Made by a program: the position numbers and the translations under genes
From: Xylanibacter ruminicola
Lineage (GTDB): Bacteria; Bacteroidota; Bacteroidia; Bacteroidales; Bacteroidaceae
Direction of reading: 5' to 3'
Length of the DNA stretch: 64,000 nt
Assembly: GCF_900142525.1 (NCBI RefSeq)
Contig: NZ_FRBD01000001.1
Coordinates: 124,001-188,000, forward strand
Notes under the pieces: generated by a model
The model's database searches: none
What the model saw: only the letters and a program-made list of their open reading frames with translations
Told to the model about the DNA's origin: nothing
In this document: one piece after another, positions 34,905-43,727 of the stretch
How the letters are laid out: each line of letters begins with the position of its first letter
Position numbering within the stretch: the stretch's first letter is position 1

Positions 34905-35657
34905 CGAGGCGCATCCATTCACCCCCAGTATCTCGCCAGATATATAGCTTGCCCTGTCGGAAGCCAGGAAGGCACAGGCATTCGCCACATCCTCTGGCGT
35001 ACCAAGACGTCCCAATCCTATACGCGAAATACGTTGATCAATCTTTGCTCCATCGCTCTCATAGAGTTCAGCGAAACGCTCCGTCTTTACAATTCCCGGA
35101 GCCACTGCATTCACGCGAATTCCTTGTGGTGCCAGTTCCTTGGCGGCAGACTTGGTGAACGAAATGATAGCACCTTTCGTGGCAGAATAGGCACTCTGAC
35201 CAGGAGATCCCAGAACTGCAGTCACAGAGGCGATATTTACGATAGAACCACCTCCATTGCGAGCCATTAGGCGTGAACAGAGCTGGACCATCTCAATGAC
35301 GGCTATCACATTGATGCGGAACATCAGTTCAGTTTCTTGGCGCACTATCATGCCTATCTTCTTGTTAAACACGACGCCGGCATTATTTACCAATGCGTCA
35401 ATCCGCTTCTCTGCCTTGAAAATAGCCATAAAGGCGCTTTTTACAGCTGTAGCATCCGACACATCGAAATACATTGGGACGACACGGGTGTTATTTCGTT
35501 CTGAGCATTCCTTTACCCATTCATCCATACTACCTTCGCGCAAATCGCAAGCATAGACAATGGCACCATCAGCAGCAAAACGCTCAGCAATCCCCTTGCC
35601 TATTCCTTGGGCCGCACCAGTGATAATGCACACCTTATTATATAATAGTCTTTCCAT
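34899..35657 (-). CDS. FabG-like short-chain dehydrogenase/reductase
   Basis: The 252-residue classical SDR has GAAQGIGKGIAERF (residues 14-27), NNAGVVF, NIASVTAVLG with the catalytic serine, and YSATKGAI with tyrosine and lysine (near residue 155). VNAVAPGIVKTERF follows. This is the pattern of 3-oxoacyl-ACP reductases. Next to an ACP and a ligase it may reduce a beta-keto acyl-ACP, for example to a 3-hydroxyacyl group. That role is inferred from position. A sugar or polyol substrate is the alternative. Confidence 0.84.
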   Translation of the reverse strand: MERLLYNKVCIITGAAQGIGKGIAERFAADGAIVYACDLREGSMDEWVKECSERNNTRVVPMYFDVSDATAVKSAFMAIFKAEKRIDALVNNAGVVFNKKIGMIVRQETELMFRINVIAVIEMVQLCSRLMARNGGGSIVNIASVTAVLGSPGQSAYSATKGAIISFTKSAAKELAPQGIRVNAVAPGIVKTERFAELYESDGAKIDQRISRIGLGRLGTPEDVANACAFLASDRASYISGEILGVNGCASI

Positions 35658-35660
35658 ACT

Positions 35661-36290
35661 TCATTTAATTCTTCTTGCAGGGTTACCGAATACCGTTGTT
35701 CCTGATGCCACACAATTAATGACTAACGAACAGGAACCGATATGAGCATCATCGCCCACCACCACATTGTGGTTCAGTACGGCCGCCGTATGAATCATAT
35801 TATGTTCGCCGACAACGACGCCCCCCACCAACATCACGTATGAGTCAATGCGGTTCCAACGGCCTATCCTGACATCGTGCCCCACGATGGTGTACGACTG
35901 GATGAAGTTATAGTCATCAATCCAGGCATCAGATGCCACCGTGGTAAAAGCCCCGATATAGCATCCCTTGCCTATGTGTACGTTCGTGCCGATGCGTGCC
36001 GTGTGGTGTATCATCGTGATGAACTCTCCGCCACGTGCGATAATGGCCTCCATGCAAGCCTTGCGTGACTCCCCACCGATGGAGCAGACAAACACATCGT
36101 CCTCTGCAGGAATATAGTCAGCTATTGTTCCCAGCACTGGAGGATAGTTACTAAAATGATCCAAAGCATGAACATTGTCGTCAATGTATCCCTTCACCAC
36201 ATATTCTTTCTCATACGTGGTGCTCTCGCAAGCCATATCATACATCGTCCGTCCCATGCCACCAGCTCCTATAATAATCAAGTTCTTCAT
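35661..36290 (-). CDS. NeuD/PglD-family acyltransferase
   Basis: The 209-residue protein has an N-terminal Rossmann-like PglD_N domain (LIIIGAGGMGRTMYD, residues 4-18). A left-handed beta-helix follows, with repeats HIGKGCYIGAF, RIGRWNRIDSY and VVGEHNMIHTAAVLNHNV, the last bearing the probable catalytic histidine. FGNPARRIK ends the protein. PglD N-acetylates UDP-4-amino-sugars and NeuD O-acetylates sialic acid. With the aminotransferase and PglC-like gene at the end of this operon a PglD role fits; use of an acyl-ACP donor is also possible given the neighbours. Confidence 0.85.
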   Translation of the reverse strand: MKNLIIIGAGGMGRTMYDMACESTTYEKEYVVKGYIDDNVHALDHFSNYPPVLGTIADYIPAEDDVFVCSIGGESRKACMEAIIARGGEFITMIHHTARIGTNVHIGKGCYIGAFTTVASDAWIDDYNFIQSYTIVGHDVRIGRWNRIDSYVMLVGGVVVGEHNMIHTAAVLNHNVVVGDDAHIGSCSLVINCVASGTTVFGNPARRIK

Positions 36291-36297
36291 CTTTTCT

Positions 36298-37431
36298 TTA
36301 TTTATGTTGTTTGATTACTTTTTCAAAGAGTTCCACCAGTTGTCCTGCAATGGCCTTGGCAGAGAAGCGTTTCTTCACGTATGCCCTGATGGCCTCAGGC
36401 TGATACTTGTCAATAGTTGTTTCTATCTGCCTCATGGCTTTCGTCAGTTGCTCCACATTGTCGATATCTACCAACAAGCCATTATCAGGCTTAACAAAAT
36501 GCTCCGGGCCTCCACAGCGCGTGGCAATAACAGGCAGTCCCATGGCCATGGCCTCGATATAGGCCACTCCGAAGGTCTCACCTCGCGAGGGCAGCACGAA
36601 GGCATTGCTCTCGTTCATCAAGCTGATGATGGCCTGCTTGTCAAGCATACCCGTGAACCGAACACGGTCGGCTATGCCTAACCGTTCTGCCTGAGTACGT
36701 AGATGCCCGTTTTCCGATCCACTACCAACGATGATGAGCTGTTCCGCGCCCCCGAGTTGGGCGAAGGCTTCTAACAACACATCGTAGCCCTTTCTCTGAA
36801 TCAGGCTTCCCACTGCTAACCACACAAAAGGTTTTGTGGTCTTACGGGGGATAGCAGGTTGCAGGAAAGCGTCGCTGACCATGTCACAAACCACTTCGGC
36901 TTCCACACCGAAATGCCTCTCCATCTGTGCCTTCAGACTGGGCGAAACTGCCAGAAGACGGTCGGTAAGTGCGTATGCCGTCCGCCCTGACCGCATAATC
37001 CGAGGAGATAGTGTTGACTCGTTCAACTTGCTCCAATGCTCTATACCTACAATAGGAATTGCATACTTCTGTTTGACTTGCCGGAGCATGGCTATCCAAG
37101 ACATATAGTGGGCATAAATGACATCGGGAAATCCTTCTGCACAAAATATTTTACGGCAGAGACGTAGCATCATCCGCTCAGGCATCAATTGTCGCATCCT
37201 GCCTGGCATCAACTTGCCCGACAGCAAAAAGTAGGTGTAGGCACTGATGGCACCATCGTTCACGTGGCTGATACCAAAAACCTGATTAAATGGACGGAAG
37301 CGCATGTCCACGACAGCCACTGTTACACGATGCCCCATACTGACCAGAGCTTCTGCCTGGTCTTTTTCGAAGCATCCCCATTGTGGGTCCTTGACTGTGG
37401 GATAACCGTGTGAAATTATTAATATGTGCAT
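36298..37431 (-). CDS. Glycosyltransferase family 4
   Basis: The 377-residue GT-B enzyme starts MHILIISHGYPTVKDPQWGC and has the acceptor-side motif YAHYMSWIAML. The donor domain shows WLAVGSLIQRKGYDVLLEAF and IIVGSGSENGHL, and the catalytic acidic motif is PSRGETFGVAYIEAMAMGLP (near residue 285). The layout matches EpsD/WcaL-like retaining transferases that use UDP- or GDP-sugars. It lies 7 bp from the NeuD-like gene and 2 bp from the secreted phosphodiesterase-type gene. Donor unknown. Confidence 0.9.
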   Translation of the reverse strand: MHILIISHGYPTVKDPQWGCFEKDQAEALVSMGHRVTVAVVDMRFRPFNQVFGISHVNDGAISAYTYFLLSGKLMPGRMRQLMPERMMLRLCRKIFCAEGFPDVIYAHYMSWIAMLRQVKQKYAIPIVGIEHWSKLNESTLSPRIMRSGRTAYALTDRLLAVSPSLKAQMERHFGVEAEVVCDMVSDAFLQPAIPRKTTKPFVWLAVGSLIQRKGYDVLLEAFAQLGGAEQLIIVGSGSENGHLRTQAERLGIADRVRFTGMLDKQAIISLMNESNAFVLPSRGETFGVAYIEAMAMGLPVIATRCGGPEHFVKPDNGLLVDIDNVEQLTKAMRQIETTIDKYQPEAIRAYVKKRFSAKAIAGQLVELFEKVIKQHK

Positions 37432-37433
37432 GC

Positions 37434-38300
37434 TTACTTGATAGTTATGTTCGAAATAACTGGACAGTGGTCAGAAAGATAGACACCCTGCTGCCTATTT
37501 TCCTGGGGTATATTGAACGTGTTCACGTCTATGCTGTCGCTGACAAAGATAAAATCTACTCGCTTGCGTTTGGCCATCGTTCTTTTCCCAAAACCATGGA
37601 AACTATAGTCCACGCCTTCGCGCTGCTTGGCCATATAGTAGGTGTCATGCAACTCGAAGGAGTTGTGCAACGCTGGATGGTACACTGCACTGTCAGCCTC
37701 GCTGCTATTCATATCGCCCATGAGGATGATGGGATATTGAGCGGCAAGAGAGGCCAGACGCTCTTTCAGAAGCTTAATACCCTCTTCACGTGCCTGCCGA
37801 CCAGCATTGTCAAGATGAGTGTTTGCCACACAGAACACTTTACCTGTTGCTTTGCTTCTAAGTACAGCCCAATTGACAAAGCGTGGATGGCGACCATCCC
37901 ATCCGATGAACCCTACGCTATCGGGGAACTCAGACAGCCAAAAAGTGCCTTGCGCTATCTTCTTGAAGGCCGACTTCCTGAATAATATGGGAGCATCGGC
38001 GCGCTTTTCTTTGTTCTCCCGTCTGACGATGGCATATTCGGGAAGCCCCTTATGAATGTCTTTCATGGCCTGAGGATAGACTTCTTGCAGGCCAATCACA
38101 TCTAAATGCTGTTGGCTAACGTAATCGAACAAGAGCTGCTTGCGTTGCCCCCATCGGTTCAGACTGTCCTTTTTTGAGTCTATGCGAATATTGATGGTGG
38201 CCACGGTCAACTCCATTGCCTGTGGGCTTGCTGTATCGAAACAGCAAAACAACAGCAACAAAACTAAGAGCAGGGATACTTTGAAAAAACTATTCTTCAT
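37434..38300 (-). CDS. Secreted endonuclease/exonuclease/phosphatase-family hydrolase
   Basis: The 288-residue protein begins with a signal peptide (hydrophobic residues 8-20, FCCFDTASPQA near the cleavage point). The EEP fold follows: VATINIR, GLQEVYP with the metal glutamate (near residue 73), NTHLDNAG, MGDMNSS and the catalytic SDHCPVIS at the C-terminus. All key residues of this metal-dependent phosphoesterase family are visible. The family includes nucleases and sphingomyelinase- or inositol-phosphatase-like enzymes, so the substrate may be a phosphodiester in the envelope. It is unusual inside a polysaccharide operon; a nearby gene encodes a phosphodiester-making Stealth protein. Confidence 0.88.
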   Translation of the reverse strand: MKNSFFKVSLLLVLLLLFCCFDTASPQAMELTVATINIRIDSKKDSLNRWGQRKQLLFDYVSQQHLDVIGLQEVYPQAMKDIHKGLPEYAIVRRENKEKRADAPILFRKSAFKKIAQGTFWLSEFPDSVGFIGWDGRHPRFVNWAVLRSKATGKVFCVANTHLDNAGRQAREEGIKLLKERLASLAAQYPIILMGDMNSSEADSAVYHPALHNSFELHDTYYMAKQREGVDYSFHGFGKRTMAKRKRVDFIFVSDSIDVNTFNIPQENRQQGVYLSDHCPVISNITIK

Positions 38301-38320
38301 TCTTCAATTTTCAATCTTCA
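38293..38320. repeat. Heptamer array upstream of the EEP hydrolase gene
   Basis: Four units TTCTTCA, TTCTTCA, ATTTTCA and ATCTTCA run head to tail across the start codon region of the hydrolase gene and the gap before it. The period is again 7 bp. Confidence 0.55.
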
Positions 38321-39417
38321 ATGGAATCTTGGATGAATGCACTTGAACTTCTAACTATGTCAGACAGAAGAGGGTTGACAACGGTATAGTCGACGGGCGG
38401 TACATGCCGCCAGACATCAGTGTAGCGCTCAGGAATACAAAGACTGTTTAGTAGCGAAGTAACACGCCCGGCTCTCTGCCCCATACCCACGGCGAAGAAC
38501 TGCTTCTGGAAGATGACCGATAGGGCCACACCATGGAAAGAATTGCTCACCACATAGTCAGCATGAGCCAAGAGCGAGAGAAAATATTCCACCCTTGCCG
38601 TGCGACAGTAGCGCCGACCACTAGTGAAGAGGACATACTTTTTGTTCACCTCCACAATGGGCAAGCTCTTCTCTTTGCTTAGTCGTTCGGCAAAGTTCAC
38701 AGTCGAAGTCTGCCCTAACAGGTTATACACCAAGATATAGTGCTGGTAGGCTGGCTGTTCTGATGCTTTGTTTGCCAACGATTGCCAGACTTCCTTCCCC
38801 AGCAGAAATACAGGGTCACAGACAATCTGTGCCTTTATACCCAGCGAAGTGATCCATTCTTTCAAAGAGTCTTCCCTGACGCTGATAGTCTCGAACCCTA
38901 ACAGATGCTTTTTCAGGGTTTCCTTTTCACCCTCTTTCACATCAATGCTCCCCATGCTGGCAGCGTATGCTATTTTCCTAGCCTGCACGTTGTCAGAGCC
39001 GAAATACCAGAAATCGAAACCTGGGTGCGACGGCATGCGTTGGCGACGCCATATCTGGTCGCTGCCATAGAACACCACGTCGAATCCCTTGACAACATCA
39101 TGGTCGCCACCGTGGTATCTGGCTTCCAAAGGTAGCCCCAACTCTTCGTGCATGAAGGCCTGTAGGTTCTGTTGGCGTCGTCTACGTGCTTGATGCCAGA
39201 AAAGGGTGTAGTAGAGCTGCACCATCTTCCCTTTCAGATTGCTCTCACGGAATTTCCTCCACGAGAACAGTTCGAAGTAGCGGCGGTGATAGTCGGGCCA
39301 ATAATCTACAAAATCTACATCATGCCCCAACCCAGCAAGGTAAGTCTTCAGTGCGTATGCCTGCAGGAGAGCGCCATAGTTTTCTGCGCGGTGATATGTC
39401 AGTATGCCTATTCTCAT
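38311..39417 (-). CDS. Polysaccharide pyruvyltransferase family protein, paralogue 1
   Basis: The 368-residue protein of the CsaB/WcaK family begins MRIGILTYHRAENYGALLQ. It has YGSDQIWRR (near residue 117), AYAASMG, VCDPVFLLGKEVW, and NSFHGVALSVIF with the probable catalytic histidine (near residue 293). These enzymes attach a ketal pyruvate from phosphoenolpyruvate to a sugar, giving a negative charge. Two further paralogues lie at 42590-43723 and 44606-45673. Its start overlaps the stop of the MurB-like gene by four bases. Confidence 0.88.
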   Translation of the reverse strand: MRIGILTYHRAENYGALLQAYALKTYLAGLGHDVDFVDYWPDYHRRYFELFSWRKFRESNLKGKMVQLYYTLFWHQARRRRQQNLQAFMHEELGLPLEARYHGGDHDVVKGFDVVFYGSDQIWRRQRMPSHPGFDFWYFGSDNVQARKIAYAASMGSIDVKEGEKETLKKHLLGFETISVREDSLKEWITSLGIKAQIVCDPVFLLGKEVWQSLANKASEQPAYQHYILVYNLLGQTSTVNFAERLSKEKSLPIVEVNKKYVLFTSGRRYCRTARVEYFLSLLAHADYVVSNSFHGVALSVIFQKQFFAVGMGQRAGRVTSLLNSLCIPERYTDVWRHVPPVDYTVVNPLLSDIVRSSSAFIQDSIED

Positions 39418-40373
39418 ATTTTTTCCTCTATTTCCAGTGTGGCGTGGTTGTATATCTTGTTCATCATCTCCTTGTAAATGGGAAACATCCGCTCGGCCTG
39501 TTCGTCACGCCAGACGAAGGTGTTTACATTCTTGTCAGAGACGTATGCGTCTATCCTGTGGTAACCATAGAGGCGCAGCAACCCTTTCTTCAGCAGTCGG
39601 CGGTAGGAGCCTATCCTCAATTTGTTGCCCATGTATGCGATGCAAAAAGCGGTGATATTGCGTAGGTTCTTCCGCATTTTCAGCACGGCAAAGGTGCTGC
39701 CGAGATTCTTCGCCGGGCCTTCCTGGTTGAGTTTACGCCACTGGGTTGAGCGTGCGGCCTTGCACTTCTCCTCTTCCATATCAGCAGCCTTTTCCAGATG
39801 CAGGCGCACTCTGAGTATGACACCTTCCAGTTCGCCACGCTTGAAGGCCGATGAGCGCTGACTTAGCAGCAGATCCTTACAGTTGTAGGTTTTGATGGTG
39901 CCGTCGGGCAACAGGCAGTCGAGGCTCTGCAGCAGGGCTGTGATACTGCATTTGAAGCATCCGGCATTACCAACCACTGCCGATGCCACCGTTCCTGGTA
40001 GGGAGGTCAGTCCGCAAACGCCGGCATAGCCTTGCTCCATCAAGTCCTTGGACAGCCGCATCACGTTCGTGCCGCAACCACAGGTCACGATGTCGCCCTC
40101 TTGGCTGTAGTCGTTCACTCGTGTGGTACATACCACGACGGTGGGGCTGCAGGTGGAGTGGAAGAACATGTTGGATGTCTGTCCCACCACCTCAAACTCC
40201 AGCTTTTCCTTGTACAGCCATCGGCATAACTCCGTCAGCTGGGTAACGTCGTGAGGGGTAATCCAGCAGCCGCACGTGCCACCGGTTTTGATCCATGTCT
40301 TTTGTGACAGAGCTACATCCATCTCATATTCGATATGGAAGGTGTCCAGAAAAGATTTCAATGCTTCGTTCAT
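39414..40373 (-). CDS. MurB-like FAD-binding oxidoreductase
   Basis: The 319-residue protein resembles UDP-N-acetylenolpyruvoylglucosamine reductase. It has VVGQTSNMFFHSTCSP (FAD loop), GLTSLPGTVASAVVGNAGCF (near residues 121-140) and EGVILRVRLHLEK. KNLGSTFAVLK replaces the usual GSxFKNP region, and the last part diverges from MurB. It is likely not the cell-wall enzyme, because it is coupled by ATGA overlaps to a pyruvyltransferase gene on one side and a Stealth gene on the other. It may reduce an enolpyruvyl or unsaturated sugar in this pathway; this is inference. Confidence 0.82.
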   Translation of the reverse strand: MNEALKSFLDTFHIEYEMDVALSQKTWIKTGGTCGCWITPHDVTQLTELCRWLYKEKLEFEVVGQTSNMFFHSTCSPTVVVCTTRVNDYSQEGDIVTCGCGTNVMRLSKDLMEQGYAGVCGLTSLPGTVASAVVGNAGCFKCSITALLQSLDCLLPDGTIKTYNCKDLLLSQRSSAFKRGELEGVILRVRLHLEKAADMEEEKCKAARSTQWRKLNQEGPAKNLGSTFAVLKMRKNLRNITAFCIAYMGNKLRIGSYRRLLKKGLLRLYGYHRIDAYVSDKNVNTFVWRDEQAERMFPIYKEMMNKIYNHATLEIEEKI

Positions 40374-41386
40374 AACTCAAATGTTGATTTGTGGGGGAAC
40401 TTCGCATCAAAAGCACGATGCAGGAACGTGCGGCACTCTTGGAAGTCCTCGTCTTGCACTTGCGTTGTGTCGTTCAGACAGAGGGAGTGAATCTTCTTTG
40501 AACGAAGTGCAGCACCAATCTGCTTCAACGACTTGACGTTGATGGTCATATATTTGCCGAAATTGTTGCGCACGGGATGGAACCTGTTGGTGGCAAACTG
40601 CCAGTAGCGGACAATGTAGGGGTTGAGGCTCACGTCCTCTCGGAATTGAGAGCAGGTGCGCTTGCACATTTCGGACTCTTGCTCCCAGATCTCATCGAGT
40701 ACAGACCGAAGCATGGGCTGTTCGACATGGCGCAGCGCGAAAGCAACAAACTGCTGCTTACCGAAAAACAACAGTGATGGGACAAAAAACTTCCCCCAGA
40801 GATGAGTACCGTACCATTTCCACGGTGCCTGCCTGACGGTGCGCTGGCGGTTGAAGTGATAGTTCAACACGCCTACATTGCAAAACACCTGAATCTTGTT
40901 GCTGAAGAGACCACGTGGATTATACGTGGGTGTCTCATATTTCTCTGCGTTACAGTCGCAGGGCAGACCGTTACGGAAATACCAAGTCGGCTCTGTAGGC
41001 TGATTGATATAGAAATCGTCGTTGAAATAGACAAAATGCTCCGACAGTCCAGGAATACGCCCCAAGCATATCTCTATGGCGCATGAGTTAAAAGTGGGCA
41101 GGTATTCCTTTGGCATAAAATCGGCATGGCTTACCAACACCAACTTGGGATGGTTGCGGTTGATCCAGTCTGGAAACTTACCGTTGGTCACCAGAAACAC
41201 CTTGTTCACCCACGGGGCATACATCTCCACGGCACGGAACCAATATCGGAACAAGTCCCAGTTGCGGAATCGTCCTTTGTCCTCAGCATGAGGCCCAGGA
41301 CGCAGTTGCCTATATTGTTGTTGCCACTCAGGGTCGTTGCTGTCGAGCCATGTGACCACAAAATCTATTTTCTCTTTGTTCCCCAT
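40370..41386 (-). CDS. Stealth-family sugar-phosphate transferase
   Basis: The 338-residue protein has Stealth conserved region 1 (IDFVVTWLDSNDPEW, residues 7-21). Region 2 includes KVFLVTNGKFPDW and EHFVYFNDDFYINQP (near residue 118), and later regions have arginine/histidine-rich stretches such as QAPWKWYGTHLW. The family transfers hexose-1-phosphate to sugars, forming phosphodiester-linked capsules, as in CpsY/SacB-type and GlcNAc-1-phosphotransferase enzymes. Its presence predicts a phosphate-bearing polymer here. It overlaps the MurB-like gene by four bases and the polymerase gene by 22 bp. Confidence 0.9.
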   Translation of the reverse strand: MGNKEKIDFVVTWLDSNDPEWQQQYRQLRPGPHAEDKGRFRNWDLFRYWFRAVEMYAPWVNKVFLVTNGKFPDWINRNHPKLVLVSHADFMPKEYLPTFNSCAIEICLGRIPGLSEHFVYFNDDFYINQPTEPTWYFRNGLPCDCNAEKYETPTYNPRGLFSNKIQVFCNVGVLNYHFNRQRTVRQAPWKWYGTHLWGKFFVPSLLFFGKQQFVAFALRHVEQPMLRSVLDEIWEQESEMCKRTCSQFREDVSLNPYIVRYWQFATNRFHPVRNNFGKYMTINVKSLKQIGAALRSKKIHSLCLNDTTQVQDEDFQECRTFLHRAFDAKFPHKSTFEL

Positions 41387-42582
41387 TTTGTTATTTTGTT
41401 ATCGTATGCTGATATAATGTCGATGATCGGTATGGCCATAAACGCTATTACAGAAAAAGGTGACATGACATCACTGCGCTGATAGAAAGACAGCCAATAG
41501 GCTATCAAGAAACCATAATCGTTGATGTCTGGTTTTCTCCTTAATCTGCGCAGAAAGACCTTATTGAAAGTAATGAACAGGAATGCCAGTGCCACAAATC
41601 CATACTGGAATATCCATTTCTTTGCCCCAGCACTGCCGCCACGGCTTTCAATGTTGATTTGTTTTGGCAGATTGTTTGCTCCAACTCCGAGCCACAATTG
41701 TCCCTTTTCAAGCGCTTGATTATAATATTTGTCAAAAGCCACTGTCGTTCTGTTGTCAATAGTTTCTATGTCTTCCATTTCACCATCATCAGCCATAATT
41801 CTCATAACAATCTTTTCCTGAAAGCGGTCGTATGTCACATAGATTGTTGCCCCCATAACCGCTATTCCAATGATCATTTTTTTTAGGCTGACACGAACAT
41901 GCGTGATAAGGAATATGCCAAGAAGAACGAAGAAAGCGAGGGAGAAAGAAATGATGCCACTGATGACGAATACAATGAAAGGAATGCGTAGCGACCGTAC
42001 CCTCCATGCGAGAAAGAGCAGCATACCGCACAATGTGCCTATGCGCCCTGGTTCATTGGCAATACTTTGGAAACGTACCACTCCATAGTCTGTACCTATC
42101 AGGTTGAATACAAGATTGACAAAATGTGTTTCCCTGGCCGCCGTCTCACGTGTCGACTGCCCCAACACAATGCCCCAGCCAGTTGTCCCGTAAATGGTAA
42201 ATTCCACGATAGAACACGCCAAAAGGATGGCCAATACCCAGACAAAGCACTTGATAACGCGAACTTGCAACTCATAGCTGATTCTGAGGAATAATACGGC
42301 ATACATCAAGCAGAAAAATTGCAGAAGTATAGGTGGACAGAGATTGAAAAAGGTGGAAATGGAGTAGATAGCAAGTATTCCCACCAAAAAGATGGAAGTT
42401 TCTTTGCTTTTCTTTATTGTCAATCTTCCCTTGTTGGGGGTCGTGAAGTAAATGACCAAAAGCAGTAAAAAAAAGACAGTGGTAGTGCCTTCACTCTTGA
42501 GAAGGTAGAAATTGGCTATCAGCGTATGCATAGCCATAAAGCTAAAAGCCCATACCAATAAGTCGGTCTTTTTCACTACCAT
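41365..42582 (-). CDS. wzy: O-antigen polymerase (Wzy-type), second copy in the window
   Basis: The 405-residue multi-pass membrane protein has about ten to eleven helices. A periplasmic loop (around residues 255-330, DRFQEKIVMRIMADDGEMED to ESRGGSAGAKKW) precedes the last helices, as in O-antigen polymerases. VVRFQSIANEPGRIGTL near residue 170 resembles the conserved arginine-bearing loop of Wzy/WaaL proteins. It overlaps the Stealth gene by 22 bp and is close to the Wzx gene at 45675. It would polymerise the second repeat unit. The sequence is unrelated at sight to the polymerase at 5951-7291. Confidence 0.78.
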   Translation of the reverse strand: MVVKKTDLLVWAFSFMAMHTLIANFYLLKSEGTTTVFFLLLLVIYFTTPNKGRLTIKKSKETSIFLVGILAIYSISTFFNLCPPILLQFFCLMYAVLFLRISYELQVRVIKCFVWVLAILLACSIVEFTIYGTTGWGIVLGQSTRETAARETHFVNLVFNLIGTDYGVVRFQSIANEPGRIGTLCGMLLFLAWRVRSLRIPFIVFVISGIISFSLAFFVLLGIFLITHVRVSLKKMIIGIAVMGATIYVTYDRFQEKIVMRIMADDGEMEDIETIDNRTTVAFDKYYNQALEKGQLWLGVGANNLPKQINIESRGGSAGAKKWIFQYGFVALAFLFITFNKVFLRRLRRKPDINDYGFLIAYWLSFYQRSDVMSPFSVIAFMAIPIIDIISAYDNKITKWGTKRK

Positions 42583-42589
42583 CTTGCTA

Positions 42590-43723
42590 TTACTTTCCTA
42601 TCTGACTTGTTATGAATTGCGCAGAACCCTGTCGCATAGAGGCGAGCCTCTCATTGACCACTTTGTAGTCGATGCTGCTGATATTATCCACGGGCTCTGT
42701 GGCGGCGACGATATGGTCGGCCAGTCCGAGTGAACCTAACAACCCTTCAACCCTCCCCGAACGACGCGACTTGAGCGCATAGCATTCTTTTTGGAATACT
42801 AATGATAGTGCTATGGCATGGAACGAGTTTGCCACGATGCAACGGGCATACTTGATATAACCTAAAAATTCTTCGGGCGACATGGATTCCCTGAGGGTGA
42901 CCAGCTTATCGCGGCGACTCTTCAGCTGCGGTTTGGCTTGACCCTTGATAACAACAGAAGAACCTAACCGGTTGGCCAGTAGTCGGGCAAACCGGCTGGC
43001 CGCTGGGTCGTCTAAGACGTTAAACAGGAACACGTAGTCCTGCTCTTCCGGACGGACGGCAATTTTATCAAAAACAGAGGCATCCACCAACAACGTGGGG
43101 TCGAGGCAGACGGAAGCAGATACCCCACAATGTTCTTGAAGTGCCAGCTGGAAACTCTTTTCGCGCACCGATATAGCATCGAAAGCCTTGATTCGCTGCT
43201 GCACCTGTTGCCAACCGGGCTTGTCCCGCTCGACCTCTGGTCGCTTGCAAGGCAAGAACTCGCTTGTCTCGCCTATACTGGCTGCGTAGGATACGAAGCG
43301 TGCGCCATGCTTCTCAAACTGTCCCCAGAACACAGGGTCGAAGCCCCGGCACAGTTTGGGGCTCCATATCTGGTCACTGCCAAAAAGAATGCAGTCATAT
43401 CCTGTAGGAATGTCAGCAGCAGTCGTAGCCCGAGGCGAAAGGTGCAACTGACTGACCATAAAATGATAGAACACGCGGATGGTCTTTCGCCAAGCAGGCC
43501 AAGCTAATAGTCTGGCGATGAAAAATTTCAAAAAGGCAATAAAGCCTCGACGGCGCAGTTCCGTTTTGCTGAACAGCTTTTTCTGCTCTTCAATGAACGG
43601 AATCCTGTAGTCGATAACCTCCACGTCATGACCTTTCTCTTGCAAGTAATGCTGTAACGCATAGCACTGGAGCACAGCGCCATAGTTCAGCGCGTTATGG
43701 AATGTAAGTATACCAATTTTCAT
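42590..43723 (-). CDS. Polysaccharide pyruvyltransferase family protein, paralogue 2
   Basis: The 377-residue protein starts at MKIGILTFHNALNYGAVLQ. The frame is open seven codons upstream, but the other two paralogues begin at this same MKIGI/MRIGI motif. FGSDQIWSPKLC, SYAASIGE, VCLDPTLLVDASV and ANSFHAIALSLVF (near residue 305) are the family motifs. It could add pyruvate ketals to a sugar of the repeat unit, or it could belong to the non-pyruvate branch of the family. It lies 4 bp after the GT2 gene. Confidence 0.86.
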   Translation of the reverse strand: MKIGILTFHNALNYGAVLQCYALQHYLQEKGHDVEVIDYRIPFIEEQKKLFSKTELRRRGFIAFLKFFIARLLAWPAWRKTIRVFYHFMVSQLHLSPRATTAADIPTGYDCILFGSDQIWSPKLCRGFDPVFWGQFEKHGARFVSYAASIGETSEFLPCKRPEVERDKPGWQQVQQRIKAFDAISVREKSFQLALQEHCGVSASVCLDPTLLVDASVFDKIAVRPEEQDYVFLFNVLDDPAASRFARLLANRLGSSVVIKGQAKPQLKSRRDKLVTLRESMSPEEFLGYIKYARCIVANSFHAIALSLVFQKECYALKSRRSGRVEGLLGSLGLADHIVAATEPVDNISSIDYKVVNERLASMRQGSAQFITSQIGK

Positions 43724-43727
43724 ATAT

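Noticed and set aside
39414..40373. Calling this gene the housekeeping murB
   Set aside because: It is coupled to polysaccharide genes, and the C-terminal region and the usual GSxFKNP segment differ; only MurB-like is supported.
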